Shown: one piece after another, positions 1-8,925 of the stretch | Numbering within the stretch: the first letter of the stretch is position 1 | Layout: every line of letters starts with the position of its first letter | Source of the DNA: Gluconobacter potus | GTDB taxonomy: Bacteria; Pseudomonadota; Alphaproteobacteria; Acetobacterales; Acetobacteraceae | Assembly: GCF_015244705.1 (NCBI RefSeq) | Contig: NZ_JABCQF010000001.1 | Span: 434,001-498,000 of the forward strand | Direction of reading: 5' to 3' | Length of the DNA stretch: 64,000 bases | Translations under genes and position numbers: made by a program | The notes under the pieces: model-generated | Told to the model about the DNA's origin: nothing | Databases searched by the model: none | What the model saw: the letters and a program-made list of their open reading frames with translations, nothing else

Positions 1-917
1 GTCGTGACGGCGCCGGCACCGAAATCGGATTCAAAGAAGCCCGAGATCGTGGCTTCGGAATTGATGTTGCCGCGTGCGAGCAGGGACAGGCGGCTGTAGC
101 GGGCGCCGCCGTCAAAATTGTTGGTGTGATAGCGCGGCTCGTTCGGATACGGCATGTCCTGCCAGTAGTTGAACGTATCGGATGCGACATGACGGTTCTC
201 GAGCACGGCGGCCGTATCGACGAAACCGCCGAGCATGAGCGTGACCGGGCCGAGATGGAACACGCCGTGATCGCCGACGGCACCTGCGGCCTGTGCGCCC
301 AGCGTTTCGCGTGGATGGGGGCCGACGCCGTTTTCGGCGAAATGGACGAGCACGTCTTCGGCGCGGTGGCCGACGACAGCGAGTTCCGACCCCTTGTCGG
401 TATCGATCAGGCCGCGTCCGGTGGGGGAGAGGGAAACGCGGTCACGTCGTGCCACGGCTCCGCGGAGGGGTTCAGCTCCCCTGGCGGCGGTCATTTCGCC
501 AGGGGTAGCCGTGAACTGGGGAGCTTCGGCGGTTTTGAGGCCATGACGGCGGGCGGATGCGGTGGTGATCCGTTCGCCATGGTCTGCGTGGACATCACTG
601 CGTCCGTCCGGGCGGGCGGCGGCGAGTTGTCCGTCATGGGAAGGAGATGCGTGGGAGGCAGAGGTGCCCGAGGCGTGGTGTCGGGCGATTTCCGCTTTCA
701 GCACGGCCATGTCGTGATTGATGGCGCGCTGTTCTTCCTGCACATGGGCCTGAGCTGCCTGAAGACGGCTCATTTCCTGTTCCATTCTTGAAACGATATC
801 ATCATCGGCCCGCGCCGTTGTGCCCAGTACAAGGGCGCTTAGTGTCGTGCCGAGAAACAGATATCCGCGTCCCGATAACCGCAGGGAGCGCAGCGTGCGG
901 AAGGTGAGCAGTTTCAA
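1..917 (-). CDS. DcaP-like outer-membrane porin, C-terminus cut by window edge
   Basis: Reading leftward, the frame begins with TTG at 917. An in-frame TAG sits directly before it, and a GGGGGA ribosome site lies five bases upstream, so TTG is the only credible start. About 305 residues are present and the C-terminus is missing. A signal peptide with a basic start (KLLTFRTLRSLRLSGR), a hydrophobic core and an ARA-D cleavage site is followed by a short coiled-coil-like stretch (MEQEMSRLQAAQAHVQEEQR). A Pro/Ala/Ser-rich linker then leads into the first barrel strands (LMLGGFVDTAAV, YSRLSLLARGNI). A signal peptide, N-terminal coiled coil and TLxLGG...SRLSLxARG opening are typical of DcaP-like trimeric porins, so diffusion of small anionic or aromatic solutes is the family expectation. 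The substrate cannot be inferred. Possible alternative: another carbohydrate or general porin of the same architecture. Confidence 0.7.
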   Translation of the reverse strand, partial: MKLLTFRTLRSLRLSGRGYLFLGTTLSALVLGTTARADDDIVSRMEQEMSRLQAAQAHVQEEQRAINHDMAVLKAEIARHHASGTSASHASPSHDGQLAAARPDGRSDVHADHGERITTASARRHGLKTAEAPQFTATPGEMTAARGAEPLRGAVARRDRVSLSPTGRGLIDTDKGSELAVVGHRAEDVLVHFAENGVGPHPRETLGAQAAGAVGDHGVFHLGPVTLMLGGFVDTAAVLENRHVASDTFNYWQDMPYPNEPRYHTNNFDGGARYSRLSLLARGNINSEATISGFFESDFGAGAVT

Positions 918-1437
918 CTAATTCCCCCATGTCAAAAGATGTCCCGAACATGTGCATGAAGTCGTAAAGGATGGCTTTTAAAAAGATTTTCAGGTCGCCC
1001 CTGGCACCCTATAGACCGCAGAAAATCCCGGAGAATGCGCAATATTTCCACCCGGATTTTCGATAAAATGACGAAATCGTGAAGTTATTTTCCGAAAAGG
1101 GAGTGTTGCCATTTCAAGAAAAAGAAAAGGGATCGGGAAAATCGAATGTAAATATCTCAAGATATTTCTGAATATATTTTTGATTAATTATATTTTTATA
1201 TTTATAACTTACATATCTTGATTTATTATATAATGAAAATTTTAGTTATTGTTTTATTTTATTCAATGGTATTGATTTTCTTTCTGTAAAAAAGCGTATC
1301 AGAGATGTTTTGCGGGCTGGAAGTGTACATCTTCCTCTGCAGGAAGACTGCATTCCATCTTCACCCCATCCTGCCGCTCAGGCATGCTGCCGACGGGCAT
1401 GATGGTCCATGCGGCTTTTTGGAAATGGAATGCGGTG
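918..1437. promoter_or_regulatory. Divergent intergenic region with a strongly AT-rich core
   Basis: No gene is seen here. The part from about 1140 to 1300 is almost entirely A/T, with runs such as TATTTTTATATTTATAA, in an otherwise GC-rich sequence. It lies between the starts of the leftward porin and the rightward amidase, so it probably holds both promoters. Several TATAAT-like hexamers occur, but none can be singled out by eye. Confidence 0.5.
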
Positions 1438-2232
1438 ATGAGAGTTGCTCTGGGACAGTTTGCTGTTGCGCCGGACTGGGAAACCAACCAGCGGCAATGC
1501 CTCGATCTGATCGCACGGGCGCGGGAGGGAGGGGCCGAGCTTCTGGTTCTGCCCGAAGGGATTCTGGCGCAGGACATCAACAATCCGGAACTCCTGCCGC
1601 AGACGGCGCAGCCGCTGGATGGTCCATTCATGGAGGGACTGCGCAAGGCCAGTCAGGGCATTGCCGTGGCGGGATGTGTGAATGTGCCGGACGGGAATGG
1701 GCGGTTTTACAACACGCAGTTCGTGCTGCGCGACGAAGCCTTCATCGCAACATACCGCAAACTGCACCTGTATGACGCGTTCAGCATGAAGGAATCCCAG
1801 CGCACCTCGCCTGGGATGGAGCTGCCGCCCGTGGTGCAGATCGGGGACATGAAGGTGGGTCTGATGACCTGCTACGATGTGCGTTTTCCGGAACTGGCGC
1901 GTCATCTGGCACTGGCGGGGGCGGAAGTTCTGCTGCTGCCGGCTGCCTGGGTGCGCGGGCCTGGCAAGGAACGCCACTGGGAAATCATGTCTGTGGCGCG
2001 GGCGCTGGAAAATACCTGCTATGTCGTGGCGGTTGGGGAATGTGGCGCGCGCAATACCGGGTTCAGCATGGTGGTCGATCCGCTGGGCGTCGTGACGCTG
2101 GCTCTGGGCGAGGCGCCGGCTCTCGGTTTCGCCACGCTGGACCGGGAGCGGATCGCTCATGCCCGTCAGGTTCTGCCGGTGCTGGAAAACCGGCGGTTTG
2201 CGGCTCCTGTTCTGGCCAGTTTGAAAAACTGA
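1438..2232 (+). CDS. Carbon-nitrogen hydrolase, YbeM/Nit1-type (deaminated glutathione amidase)
   Basis: A 264-residue cytoplasmic nitrilase-superfamily hydrolase. The catalytic triad is visible: Glu40 in VLPEG, Lys108 in RKLHLYD and Cys145 in TCYDVRFPE. The KLHLYDAF...MTCYDVRFPELA...LPAAWVRGP...HW layout and the LPVLENRRFA end closely resemble E. coli YbeM. That branch hydrolyses deaminated glutathione, a metabolite-repair reaction, and related enzymes act on omega-amides. The start at MRVALGQ matches the usual N-terminus of the family. An upstream in-frame ATG at 1384 would add 18 residues that look non-coding. The ribosome site is weak. The gene stands alone, divergent from the porin. The family is clear; the exact substrate is inferred. 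Confidence 0.85.
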   Translation: MRVALGQFAVAPDWETNQRQCLDLIARAREGGAELLVLPEGILAQDINNPELLPQTAQPLDGPFMEGLRKASQGIAVAGCVNVPDGNGRFYNTQFVLRDEAFIATYRKLHLYDAFSMKESQRTSPGMELPPVVQIGDMKVGLMTCYDVRFPELARHLALAGAEVLLLPAAWVRGPGKERHWEIMSVARALENTCYVVAVGECGARNTGFSMVVDPLGVVTLALGEAPALGFATLDRERIAHARQVLPVLENRRFAAPVLASLKN

Positions 2233-2313
2233 AACGCGTCAGGGCCGAGGATCTATCTTCTGCGATCAGATATGTTACGGTAAGTTTCTACTGAACATTA
2301 CTTCGTGGGAACA

Positions 2314-2631
2314 ATGAAAAACGGTATCGCGTGGGGTGTAGGGGCCGGTGCTCTCATCATGGGGCTCGGCGTGCTTGGGCTGAGCCTGCGGAATCCACAG
2401 GGAATGCAGGCTGCGGCCACACGTCCTGATCCGTGCACTTCTGCGACCGCGCAGGCCCAGCGCCCCCAGAACTGTCCGGATTCCGGCCATTCCTCGGGCG
2501 CTGTGTATGTTCCAACATCCACCAGAAGGTCCGACGATAAGATTGGCGGCCGTGGAGGGGGAGACGAGAGTTCGGCGGGCCATGCCGGCTTTGGCGAAAG
2601 CGCGGGCGCCCACGCGGGCGGGGGCGAATAG
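2314..2631 (+). CDS. Small exported DUF1190-like protein
   Basis: A 105-residue protein with an N-terminal hydrophobic segment (WGVGAGALIMGLGVLGLSL) after MKNGIA, acting as a signal anchor or signal peptide. The middle is Cys/Pro-rich, and the tail is rich in Gly, Ser and His and contains AGFGESAG. The C-terminal GFGES motif, together with its position just upstream of a glutathionylspermidine-synthase-like gene, recalls the E. coli ygiB (DUF1190)-ygiC pair, although this protein is much shorter. A GTG nine bases upstream is an alternative start, but ATG 2314 has the better, though weak, GTGGGA site. The stop is ten bases before the next start, so the two genes probably form an operon. The DUF1190 assignment is tentative. 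Confidence 0.55.
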   Translation: MKNGIAWGVGAGALIMGLGVLGLSLRNPQGMQAAATRPDPCTSATAQAQRPQNCPDSGHSSGAVYVPTSTRRSDDKIGGRGGGDESSAGHAGFGESAGAHAGGGE

Positions 2632-2640
2632 TTTTCGCGC

Positions 2641-3840
2641 ATGGTTCAGCTCCACCGCCTGACGTCTTCCGCAAGACCGGACTGGCAGGCTGAGGCGGAC
2701 CGGCTCGGCTACCATTATTACCGCAACGCCGATGGCAGCTTCGCCTGGCGCGAGGACGTCCGTTACGAGTTCGATGCGGCCGCGGTCACATGGATCCGCG
2801 ATGTCTCCGAAACGCTGCACCGGCTCTGCCTGTCGGTCGTGGACGAGGCCGTCAGGCAATCGGGCGGGCTGGATGCGTTTCACATTCCGCCTGCCGTGCA
2901 GGACGTGGTGCGCCAGTCCTGGGCGCGGCGTGATCCGTTCCTGATCGGCCGCTTCGATCTCGCCTGGTGCGACGGCCAGCCCCGGCTGATCGAATATAAT
3001 GCCGATACGCCCGCGACCCTGCCCGAAAGCACGCGGATGCAGACCTCATGGCATCGGCAGAGAGGGCACCCGCATACTCATGTACCTCTGGATGCGCAGG
3101 CCATTGTAAATCGGCTGGCGGACCTGCGACGGAAGGGGCGGATTGATCGCACAATTCACATCGTGCCCTATCCGGACAATCTCGAAGACACGACCCATGC
3201 CGTCTATTACCGGCAATGGGCCGAACAGGCCGGACTTGAAGCGATCCATTGCGAATTGCGCGATCTGGAAATCACGCATGGCGGCCAGCTTCTGCATTGC
3301 GGGCGGATCGTCCGGAGCATGATCCGCATGTATCCATGGGAGTTGATGTTCCGCGATTCCGGCGCCCGGCACCTTCAGCACTGTGGCTGCACGTTCCTGA
3401 ACCCACCCTGGACGGCGCTGCTGTCCAACAAGGCGCTCCTGCCTGCCCTGTGGAAGCGTTATCCGGGGCATCCCAATCTGCTGGCCGCCGGATATGCACC
3501 GCAGGACGTAACCGGCAGGCACGGGCAATCTTCTCCCCGCGCCTATGTGGAAAAGCCAATCCATGCCCGTGGCGGCGAGAATGTGCGCATCCTGCGCGAC
3601 GGCCGCGTCCTTTGCGCCGAAAGCGGGACCTATGGCGCGTATCCGAAAATCTATCAGGAATTCGCCGATCATCGCGTTGACGGGGTGACGGCCTCGGTCG
3701 GGGCCTGGATTGTCGGGGACAGCTTTGCCGGTCTGACCATGCGGGAGAGCCAGGACCCGATCGTGCGGCACACGTCGCCGATCGTGCCGCATCTGGTCCG
3801 CAGGCGGGGCTTCATGCGCAGACTGCTGCGCTCGGGGTGA
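2641..3840 (+). CDS. Glutathionylspermidine synthase-family ATP-grasp ligase (YgiC-like)
   Basis: A 399-residue soluble protein matching the GspS C-terminal-type ATP-grasp domain over its whole length. The N-terminal pre-grasp region (RPDWQAEADRLGYHYY) and the diagnostic RFDLAWCDGQPRLIEYNADTP stretch at about residues 104-124 are present, as are WTALLSNKALLPALW and an AYVEKPIHARGGENVRI nucleotide-binding segment, ending in SFAGLTMRES. The layout is that of E. coli YgiC/YjfC, which lack the amidase domain of bifunctional Gsp. Family members ligate an amine to a peptide carboxylate using ATP, but YgiC itself has no demonstrated spermidine substrate. It is the second gene of an apparent operon with the small exported protein upstream. 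Confidence 0.85.
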   Translation: MVQLHRLTSSARPDWQAEADRLGYHYYRNADGSFAWREDVRYEFDAAAVTWIRDVSETLHRLCLSVVDEAVRQSGGLDAFHIPPAVQDVVRQSWARRDPFLIGRFDLAWCDGQPRLIEYNADTPATLPESTRMQTSWHRQRGHPHTHVPLDAQAIVNRLADLRRKGRIDRTIHIVPYPDNLEDTTHAVYYRQWAEQAGLEAIHCELRDLEITHGGQLLHCGRIVRSMIRMYPWELMFRDSGARHLQHCGCTFLNPPWTALLSNKALLPALWKRYPGHPNLLAAGYAPQDVTGRHGQSSPRAYVEKPIHARGGENVRILRDGRVLCAESGTYGAYPKIYQEFADHRVDGVTASVGAWIVGDSFAGLTMRESQDPIVRHTSPIVPHLVRRRGFMRRLLRSG

Positions 3841-3947
3841 ATGATCGCGGAGGATGTCTGAAAGCTTCACACAACACCGCCCCGGTTTTGCCACATGATG
3901 GGATCAGCGTCCTTTAGGGTGCCGACTTCCGTCATCGTGGGGATGCC

Positions 3948-5261
3948 ATGCGACCTGTCAGTGCAATCAACAGATTTGGATGGGGCCAGCGGGACGGTGC
4001 TCGGGAGGGCGCGGGCCTGTCGCTGCATGACTGGCTCGCCCATCAGCTGACCGGGCCTGACACCGCTACGTTCAGAGGCGTGTCTTCCTGTGCGGATGGC
4101 CTGATTGCACTGCGGGAACAGCGCCGCACGAAGGTTCAGGGTGACCCGCTGGTCAAACCGATCTTCCAGGCGGAAGTCGCCACGCAGATGGACATCCTGC
4201 TGCTGACGGATCAGCCCTTCCGGGAGCGTCTGGCGTGGTTCTGGTTCAACCACTTCACGGTCAGTCTACGGCAGGGCAGCACGCGGGCTGTCATCGGCGC
4301 CTATATGCGCGAGGCCATCCGCCCGCATGTGACCGGGCGCTTTTCGGACATGCTTCTGGCGGTCATGCGGCATCCGGCCATGCTATTGTATCTGGACAAT
4401 GCGTCCTCCATCGGGCCGGACAGCGCGGCCGGCCGCAGGAGCCATCACGGGCCGAACGAGAACCTAGCCCGCGAATGTCTGGAACTGCACACCGTCTCGC
4501 CCGCCGCCGGATACAGCCAGGGAGATGTGACGTCCTTCGCCGCGATCCTGACAGGCTGGGGCGTGGACATGAAGGCCGACCGGCCGGGTTTCGTGTTCCG
4601 GGAGAAGGCGCACGAACCGGGACCGAAAACGCTCATGAGCCATATTTTTCCGGAAGGCGAGGATGGCGGCGTGCAGGCCCTGCACTTTCTTGGCACGCAT
4701 CCCGCGACCTACCGCCACATCGCCACCCAGATGGTCCGGCATTTCGTATCGGACACGCCAGCACCCGCTTCCGTACGGCATGTCGAGACCGTTCTGCGGG
4801 ACAGTGAAGGCGATCTGCAGGCGGCCTCCCTCGCGCTGGCGGATTTGCCCGATCCGGGGCCGGGCGGCGGCAAGTTCCGCTCGCCCATGGACTACGCCAC
4901 GGCCGTGCTCCGCGCATTATCCATCGGTGGAGAGCCCAGCCGGCCCGACGATCCACATTCCCCCGCCCATCAGCTGGCTTCGGCTTTCAGCACACTGGGG
5001 CAGCCGCTATGGACCGCACCGCTGCCCAATGGCTGGAGCGACAATGCCGCCGACTGGTGCGCGCCCGCGGACATGCTGGCCCGTGCGGACTGGGCGTGGC
5101 GGGTGGCCGCGCATGTCCGAAGCGGCGATCCGATGGACATCGCCGATATCGCCCTTGGCCCCGCCCTGCGTCCGCAGACCCGCACGGCCATGCATCACGC
5201 CGGGTCGCGTCAGGATGCGCTGGCCCTGCTGTTTTCTTCCCCCGAATTCCAGAGGCGCTGA
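3948..5261 (+). CDS. DUF1800 domain-containing protein
   Basis: A 437-residue protein with the hallmarks of DUF1800. These are RERLAWFWFNHFTVS near residues 92-106, MREAIRPHVTGRFSDML, then GPNENLARECLELHTVS followed by GYSQGDVTSFAAILTGW. The family is nearly always encoded next to a DUF1501 protein, as here, where the stop is three bases from the next start. No clear signal peptide is visible at the chosen ATG, although many members are exported. The biochemical function of the family is unknown; the DUF1800/DUF1501 pair is usually regarded as secreted or surface-associated. The preceding 100 bases show no other gene. Confidence 0.85.
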   Translation: MRPVSAINRFGWGQRDGAREGAGLSLHDWLAHQLTGPDTATFRGVSSCADGLIALREQRRTKVQGDPLVKPIFQAEVATQMDILLLTDQPFRERLAWFWFNHFTVSLRQGSTRAVIGAYMREAIRPHVTGRFSDMLLAVMRHPAMLLYLDNASSIGPDSAAGRRSHHGPNENLARECLELHTVSPAAGYSQGDVTSFAAILTGWGVDMKADRPGFVFREKAHEPGPKTLMSHIFPEGEDGGVQALHFLGTHPATYRHIATQMVRHFVSDTPAPASVRHVETVLRDSEGDLQAASLALADLPDPGPGGGKFRSPMDYATAVLRALSIGGEPSRPDDPHSPAHQLASAFSTLGQPLWTAPLPNGWSDNAADWCAPADMLARADWAWRVAAHVRSGDPMDIADIALGPALRPQTRTAMHHAGSRQDALALLFSSPEFQRR

Positions 5262-5264
5262 GTC

Positions 5265-6473
5265 ATGATGATCCCCCGTCGTACCGCTCTGCTCGGTCTG
5301 GCTGCCAGCTGGACACTGGGACGTTCCTCCCTGGCCTTTGCGGGCTCTTCCGGTGGGCCGGATGATCCGCGTCTGGTCGTCGTGATCCTTCGCGGCGCGC
5401 TGGATGGCCTGTCCGCCGTCACGCCTTATGGTGACCCCGATCTCGTGACGTATCGCCGGGCGCTCGTTCTCCCCGAACCGGGACAGGAGGGCGGATTGCT
5501 CGATCTGGGCGGCTTCTACGGTCTGCACCCGTCGCTTGCGACCCTGCACGGGCTGTACGGAGAAGGCCAGATGCTGCCGATCCACGCGGTGGCCGGGCAT
5601 TATCGCAGCCGGTCGCATTTCGAGGCCCAGGATTATCTTGAGAGCGGCGCGGATGAACGTCTGGACAGCGGGTGGCTGAACCGGGCCGTTTCCGTGCTTC
5701 AGGGGAAGGCGAACCGGCCGGACGGATACGGGCTGGCCATGGGGCTGACAGTGCCGCTTCTGCTGCGGGGAGCGGCGCGGGTAGGCAGCTATGCCCCTGC
5801 CGGAAGCCAGCATCCGGACGCCGATCTTTACAGTCAGATCCTCGCCCTGAACGCCTCGGACCCCGTGACTGGCCCTGCTTTCCGGAGCGCGCTGAAGGCC
5901 CGGGGCTTTTCGGAAGCATCGCGGATGGACATGGGAGCCACCATCACCGCTGAAAAATCCCGCAAGCCCGATGCCTTCACTCGGCTCTCCACAGCGGCCG
6001 GGCAGATGCTGGCCACGCCGCATGGGCCGCGGATCGCCGCTTTGGAAATTGGGGGATGGGACACGCATGCCGGGCAGCTCGGACGGCTCGGCGGCCCGCT
6101 GGCACAGCTCGATCGCGGCATCGGGGCGCTGCGTCAGGGGCTTGGGGAAAGCTGGAAGCGCACGGTGGTTCTGGCGATGACGGAGTTCGGACGCACCGTG
6201 CGGATCAACGGCACGGGTGGGACGGATCACGGAACGGGCACGGTCGCCTTTCTGGCCGGTGGGGCTGTGGCGGGCGGGAAAGTCGGGGGAACCTGGCCGG
6301 GTCTGCGGAGCAGCCAGTTGTTCGAGAACCGGGATCTTGCCCCCACGACGGATCTGCGGGCGGTGGCGGCAGGCGTTCTCTGCGACCACCTGCATTTGCC
6401 GTCGCGTGCGGTTGCAACGGTCTTCCCGGGCCCGGCCGTGGACCCCGTGAAGGGGCTGGTCGTCCCGGTCTGA
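5265..6473 (+). CDS. DUF1501 domain-containing protein with Tat-type signal
   Basis: A 402-residue protein starting MMIPRRTALLGLAASWTLG, a twin-arginine-type signal ending near AFA-G at residue 26, so export in folded form is likely. Conserved DUF1501 features follow: LVVVILRGALDGLSAVTPYGD, AVAGHYRSRSHFEAQDYLESG, LEIGGWDTHAGQLG and VVLAMTEFGRTVRINGTGGTDHG. The fold belongs to the alkaline-phosphatase/sulfatase superfamily, and the Asp/His-rich motifs could bind metal. The reaction is unknown. The gene is translationally close to the DUF1800 partner, three bases after its stop, so the two are probably co-expressed. Confidence 0.87.
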   Translation: MMIPRRTALLGLAASWTLGRSSLAFAGSSGGPDDPRLVVVILRGALDGLSAVTPYGDPDLVTYRRALVLPEPGQEGGLLDLGGFYGLHPSLATLHGLYGEGQMLPIHAVAGHYRSRSHFEAQDYLESGADERLDSGWLNRAVSVLQGKANRPDGYGLAMGLTVPLLLRGAARVGSYAPAGSQHPDADLYSQILALNASDPVTGPAFRSALKARGFSEASRMDMGATITAEKSRKPDAFTRLSTAAGQMLATPHGPRIAALEIGGWDTHAGQLGRLGGPLAQLDRGIGALRQGLGESWKRTVVLAMTEFGRTVRINGTGGTDHGTGTVAFLAGGAVAGGKVGGTWPGLRSSQLFENRDLAPTTDLRAVAAGVLCDHLHLPSRAVATVFPGPAVDPVKGLVVPV

Positions 6474-6480
6474 ACGCGTT

Positions 6481-8709
6481 TCAGAACTCCGAAACAACCG
6501 CGAAGAACGTGCCCCGGCGCTGACCGTATTGCGCCTGATAAATGCCGACCCCGCTGCCATCCCGAAGCTGGTAGCGTTTGTCGAACAGGTTTACGACATC
6601 GGCACGGACTTTGATGTCATGTCCGAACGGTACATTTGTGAAACTATGCTGGTAGCCGATATTGAAGACGTCGTATTGCGGCTCCTTCTCCAGATTGGCA
6701 AAGCCGCTGCGCAGCCCATAGCCATAGACGAAATCGGCATAGGCCATGTCGTGTTTCGTGGTCCACGAGGCCCCGGCTGTAGCGGTGAATTCGCCTTGAT
6801 GGTCAAGCTGGATCGCGTGATTGCGGATATAGGCCAGTTCGGCCGGATCGAACTGGTACTGCGCCGAATTGATGTCGCGGGCCGAGGTTTTGACGTAGGA
6901 AAAATTACCGAAAAGCGACCATGGCCCATGACGCCAGGAACTGCCGAATTCGGCGCCATAAACACGCCCGCGCCTGTAGCTGAAGGGGGCCAGAATGACC
7001 GCACGGCCGAACTGCCCGAGATCGGTAAGGTCATGCGCCCATTTGGCATAGGCATCGAGCGTGATCTGAAATTCGGGCGTGATGCGCTGAAGGATGCCGC
7101 CATCCACATAATGCGATTTCTCGACCTTCGTGGCGCTGTCGATCGTATTGGCCGCCGCGTTCGTCGTCCCGGCAAAGCGGGCCAGCGTGGACGGGTAGAC
7201 ATATTGCGGGGAAGGCGGGGCGAAATAGCGCGAATAGCCGAGATGCAGCGTCGTGCTGCGCGTCGGCTTCCAGACCATGTTCGCACGCGGGCTCAACTGG
7301 CCTTCATTGTCGAAAGATGAGGCGAAACGGTCGTAGCGGATGCCATAATTGAAGGTCAGGTTCCGGGTGATTTTGTACTCGTCCTGAATATAGGCCCCGG
7401 CCTCGACCGACCAGTTCCCGGTATTGTCGATCAGGCGCACAGGCGTGTTCACGGTCTGGTTGCCCAGGTCATCCACAGGGAAAGCGAGCGTATCGGTATC
7501 GAGACGTTCGGACGTGTACTGTCCCAGCAGTCCGGCCCGTAACGTGTGATGGCGTGCGATGTCATAGGACAGGTCAGCCTGCATGCCACCGGTCGTGAAA
7601 TCGTTGACCTCATGTTCGGATACGCCCTGATAGATCAGGTCCCGGTCACGGTCCGGCGTGTAGTCGATCCGGCCGTAGCGGAAATAGGGGGAGACCTGAA
7701 GGTTCATTTTGTCCGTCGTGCGCTGATACGACAGGACGGCGTAGTAGTTCTGTTCGGTCTGGCTGTCGTTCAGGCTGGCCCAGTTCATGGCCGGATCCTG
7801 CGGGTTTACGCCTGCAACATCATAAAGCGTCGTGTAATCCGGGCTGTTCGTATCGAAGGTTTTGAAGGAGTTGGGGATCTCGAAATCTGCATAAGAGGCG
7901 CTGGTCAACAGCGTGAGGCGGCTCGTCTCGTCGAGATGCCAGGACAGATAAGAAAACGCCTTTTCCTGTTCCGTCACATCATGGATCGCGCGGAATGTGT
8001 TGCTCGGATTTTCAATGCCGATGTTGTTGCGGGTGAAGGACAGCGTGGTGAAATAATCCAGCTTTCCACGCTGCCCCCCAATCTGCACGGACGGGACAAA
8101 CGTGTTGTAGCTCCCCCCGTAAAGCGAGACCTGATTGTGTTTGAGGCTGTCACCGGTCTTGGTGGTCACATCCACCACGCCAGCGGTACGAAAGCCGAAC
8201 TGGGCGGGGAGCGTACCGGTCAGCAGGTCCACGGACTGGATGATGCGGGTGTCGAGTTCCTGGCCGAAACCGTTCAGCCCTTCAGGCAGCAGCACCCCGT
8301 TGACCCGATAGGTCAGCCCGCCATGCTCACCCCGCACATGCACCTCGCCATAGCTGTCGAGAACGACACCGGGGACGCGCAGGAGGATCTGGTTGAAGGC
8401 CGCGTTCTGGCCACCCGGTGTGGTCGTGATCTGGTGCTGGTCGATGGTGTAATCCACCGCGCCAAGGCCCGGGAAAATGCGGGCCCGTTCGCGGTTGAGA
8501 TGCCCTGTGACGCTGATCTGCTCGGGGGCAGGGGGCTTTTCGGACGAGGCGGCTTTCCTGACAGTCTGCGGTTCTGTTTCGGGCACTGTTGGGTCTGCGA
8601 GCGCCGTCCCGAGAACGGTCAGACTGACGGTCATCCACGCACAGGAGCGCTTATTTCGCGATAGTAAACTGACTATTATATAGCTTATGCTATATCTGGT
8701 GGTGTGCAT
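6481..8709 (-). CDS. TonB-dependent outer-membrane receptor
   Basis: A protein of up to 742 residues. The plug domain runs from about residue 65 to 185 (ISVTGHLNRER..., ILLRVPGVVLDSYGEVHVRG, GFRTAGVVDVTTKTG). It is followed by a long beta-barrel and the terminal Phe of an outer-membrane protein (AVVSEF). The start is uncertain. ATG 8709 gives a signal-like segment with SRNKRSCAW before the hydrophobic core and ALA-DP cleavage. ATG 8634 would leave too short a signal peptide. An operator-like palindrome at 8678-8695 lies inside the first codons if 8709 is used. The gene is divergent from a TetR regulator and probably imports a substrate handled by the rightward hydrolase/carrier cluster; the substrate is unknown. 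No Fur box is seen upstream. Confidence 0.85.
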   Translation of the reverse strand: MHTTRYSISYIIVSLLSRNKRSCAWMTVSLTVLGTALADPTVPETEPQTVRKAASSEKPPAPEQISVTGHLNRERARIFPGLGAVDYTIDQHQITTTPGGQNAAFNQILLRVPGVVLDSYGEVHVRGEHGGLTYRVNGVLLPEGLNGFGQELDTRIIQSVDLLTGTLPAQFGFRTAGVVDVTTKTGDSLKHNQVSLYGGSYNTFVPSVQIGGQRGKLDYFTTLSFTRNNIGIENPSNTFRAIHDVTEQEKAFSYLSWHLDETSRLTLLTSASYADFEIPNSFKTFDTNSPDYTTLYDVAGVNPQDPAMNWASLNDSQTEQNYYAVLSYQRTTDKMNLQVSPYFRYGRIDYTPDRDRDLIYQGVSEHEVNDFTTGGMQADLSYDIARHHTLRAGLLGQYTSERLDTDTLAFPVDDLGNQTVNTPVRLIDNTGNWSVEAGAYIQDEYKITRNLTFNYGIRYDRFASSFDNEGQLSPRANMVWKPTRSTTLHLGYSRYFAPPSPQYVYPSTLARFAGTTNAAANTIDSATKVEKSHYVDGGILQRITPEFQITLDAYAKWAHDLTDLGQFGRAVILAPFSYRRGRVYGAEFGSSWRHGPWSLFGNFSYVKTSARDINSAQYQFDPAELAYIRNHAIQLDHQGEFTATAGASWTTKHDMAYADFVYGYGLRSGFANLEKEPQYDVFNIGYQHSFTNVPFGHDIKVRADVVNLFDKRYQLRDGSGVGIYQAQYGQRRGTFFAVVSEF
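8678..8695. promoter_or_regulatory. Operator-like palindrome 1 (TetR candidate)
   Basis: A perfect inverted repeat, ATATAGC - TTAT - GCTATAT, near the start of the leftward TonB receptor. The ten bases TATGCTATAT are repeated at 8794-8803. Its position between divergent TetR and receptor genes makes it a candidate TetR operator (inference). Confidence 0.5.
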
Positions 8710-8785
8710 GGAAGGCGGCCTGCGAACGGGGTTTGGGGCATCACGGGTGATGGAAGTCCGTCAGGAGTAAAGCATCTGCGTTATG

Positions 8786-8803
8786 ATATGCAATATGCTA
8801 TAT
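8786..8803. promoter_or_regulatory. Operator-like site 2 (TetR candidate)
   Basis: Contains the same TATGCTATAT decamer as the palindrome at 8678-8695, with an imperfect opposite arm (ATATGCA). It is located in the divergent TonB-receptor/TetR promoter region, 108 bases from the first site. Confidence 0.45.
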
Positions 8804-8925
8804 TGATTGGCATAGGGTTTTCTGGGCAGGGCGCTGATCGATGGGGCATTTCCTATCGGGGGGAGTGTCTGTAAGAGGGAACCTCGTTCCGGACTGTTTT
8901 TCGTCAGGGAATTTTCCTCAGGCCT

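Noticed and set aside
126-791. Plus-strand frame of 221 residues at the left edge
   Set aside because: It is the antisense shadow of the leftward DcaP-like porin, which has a signal peptide, coiled coil and barrel-strand motifs.
7546-8664. Long plus-strand frame opposite the TonB receptor
   Set aside because: High-GC third-position shadow; the minus strand shows a full plug domain and terminal Phe.
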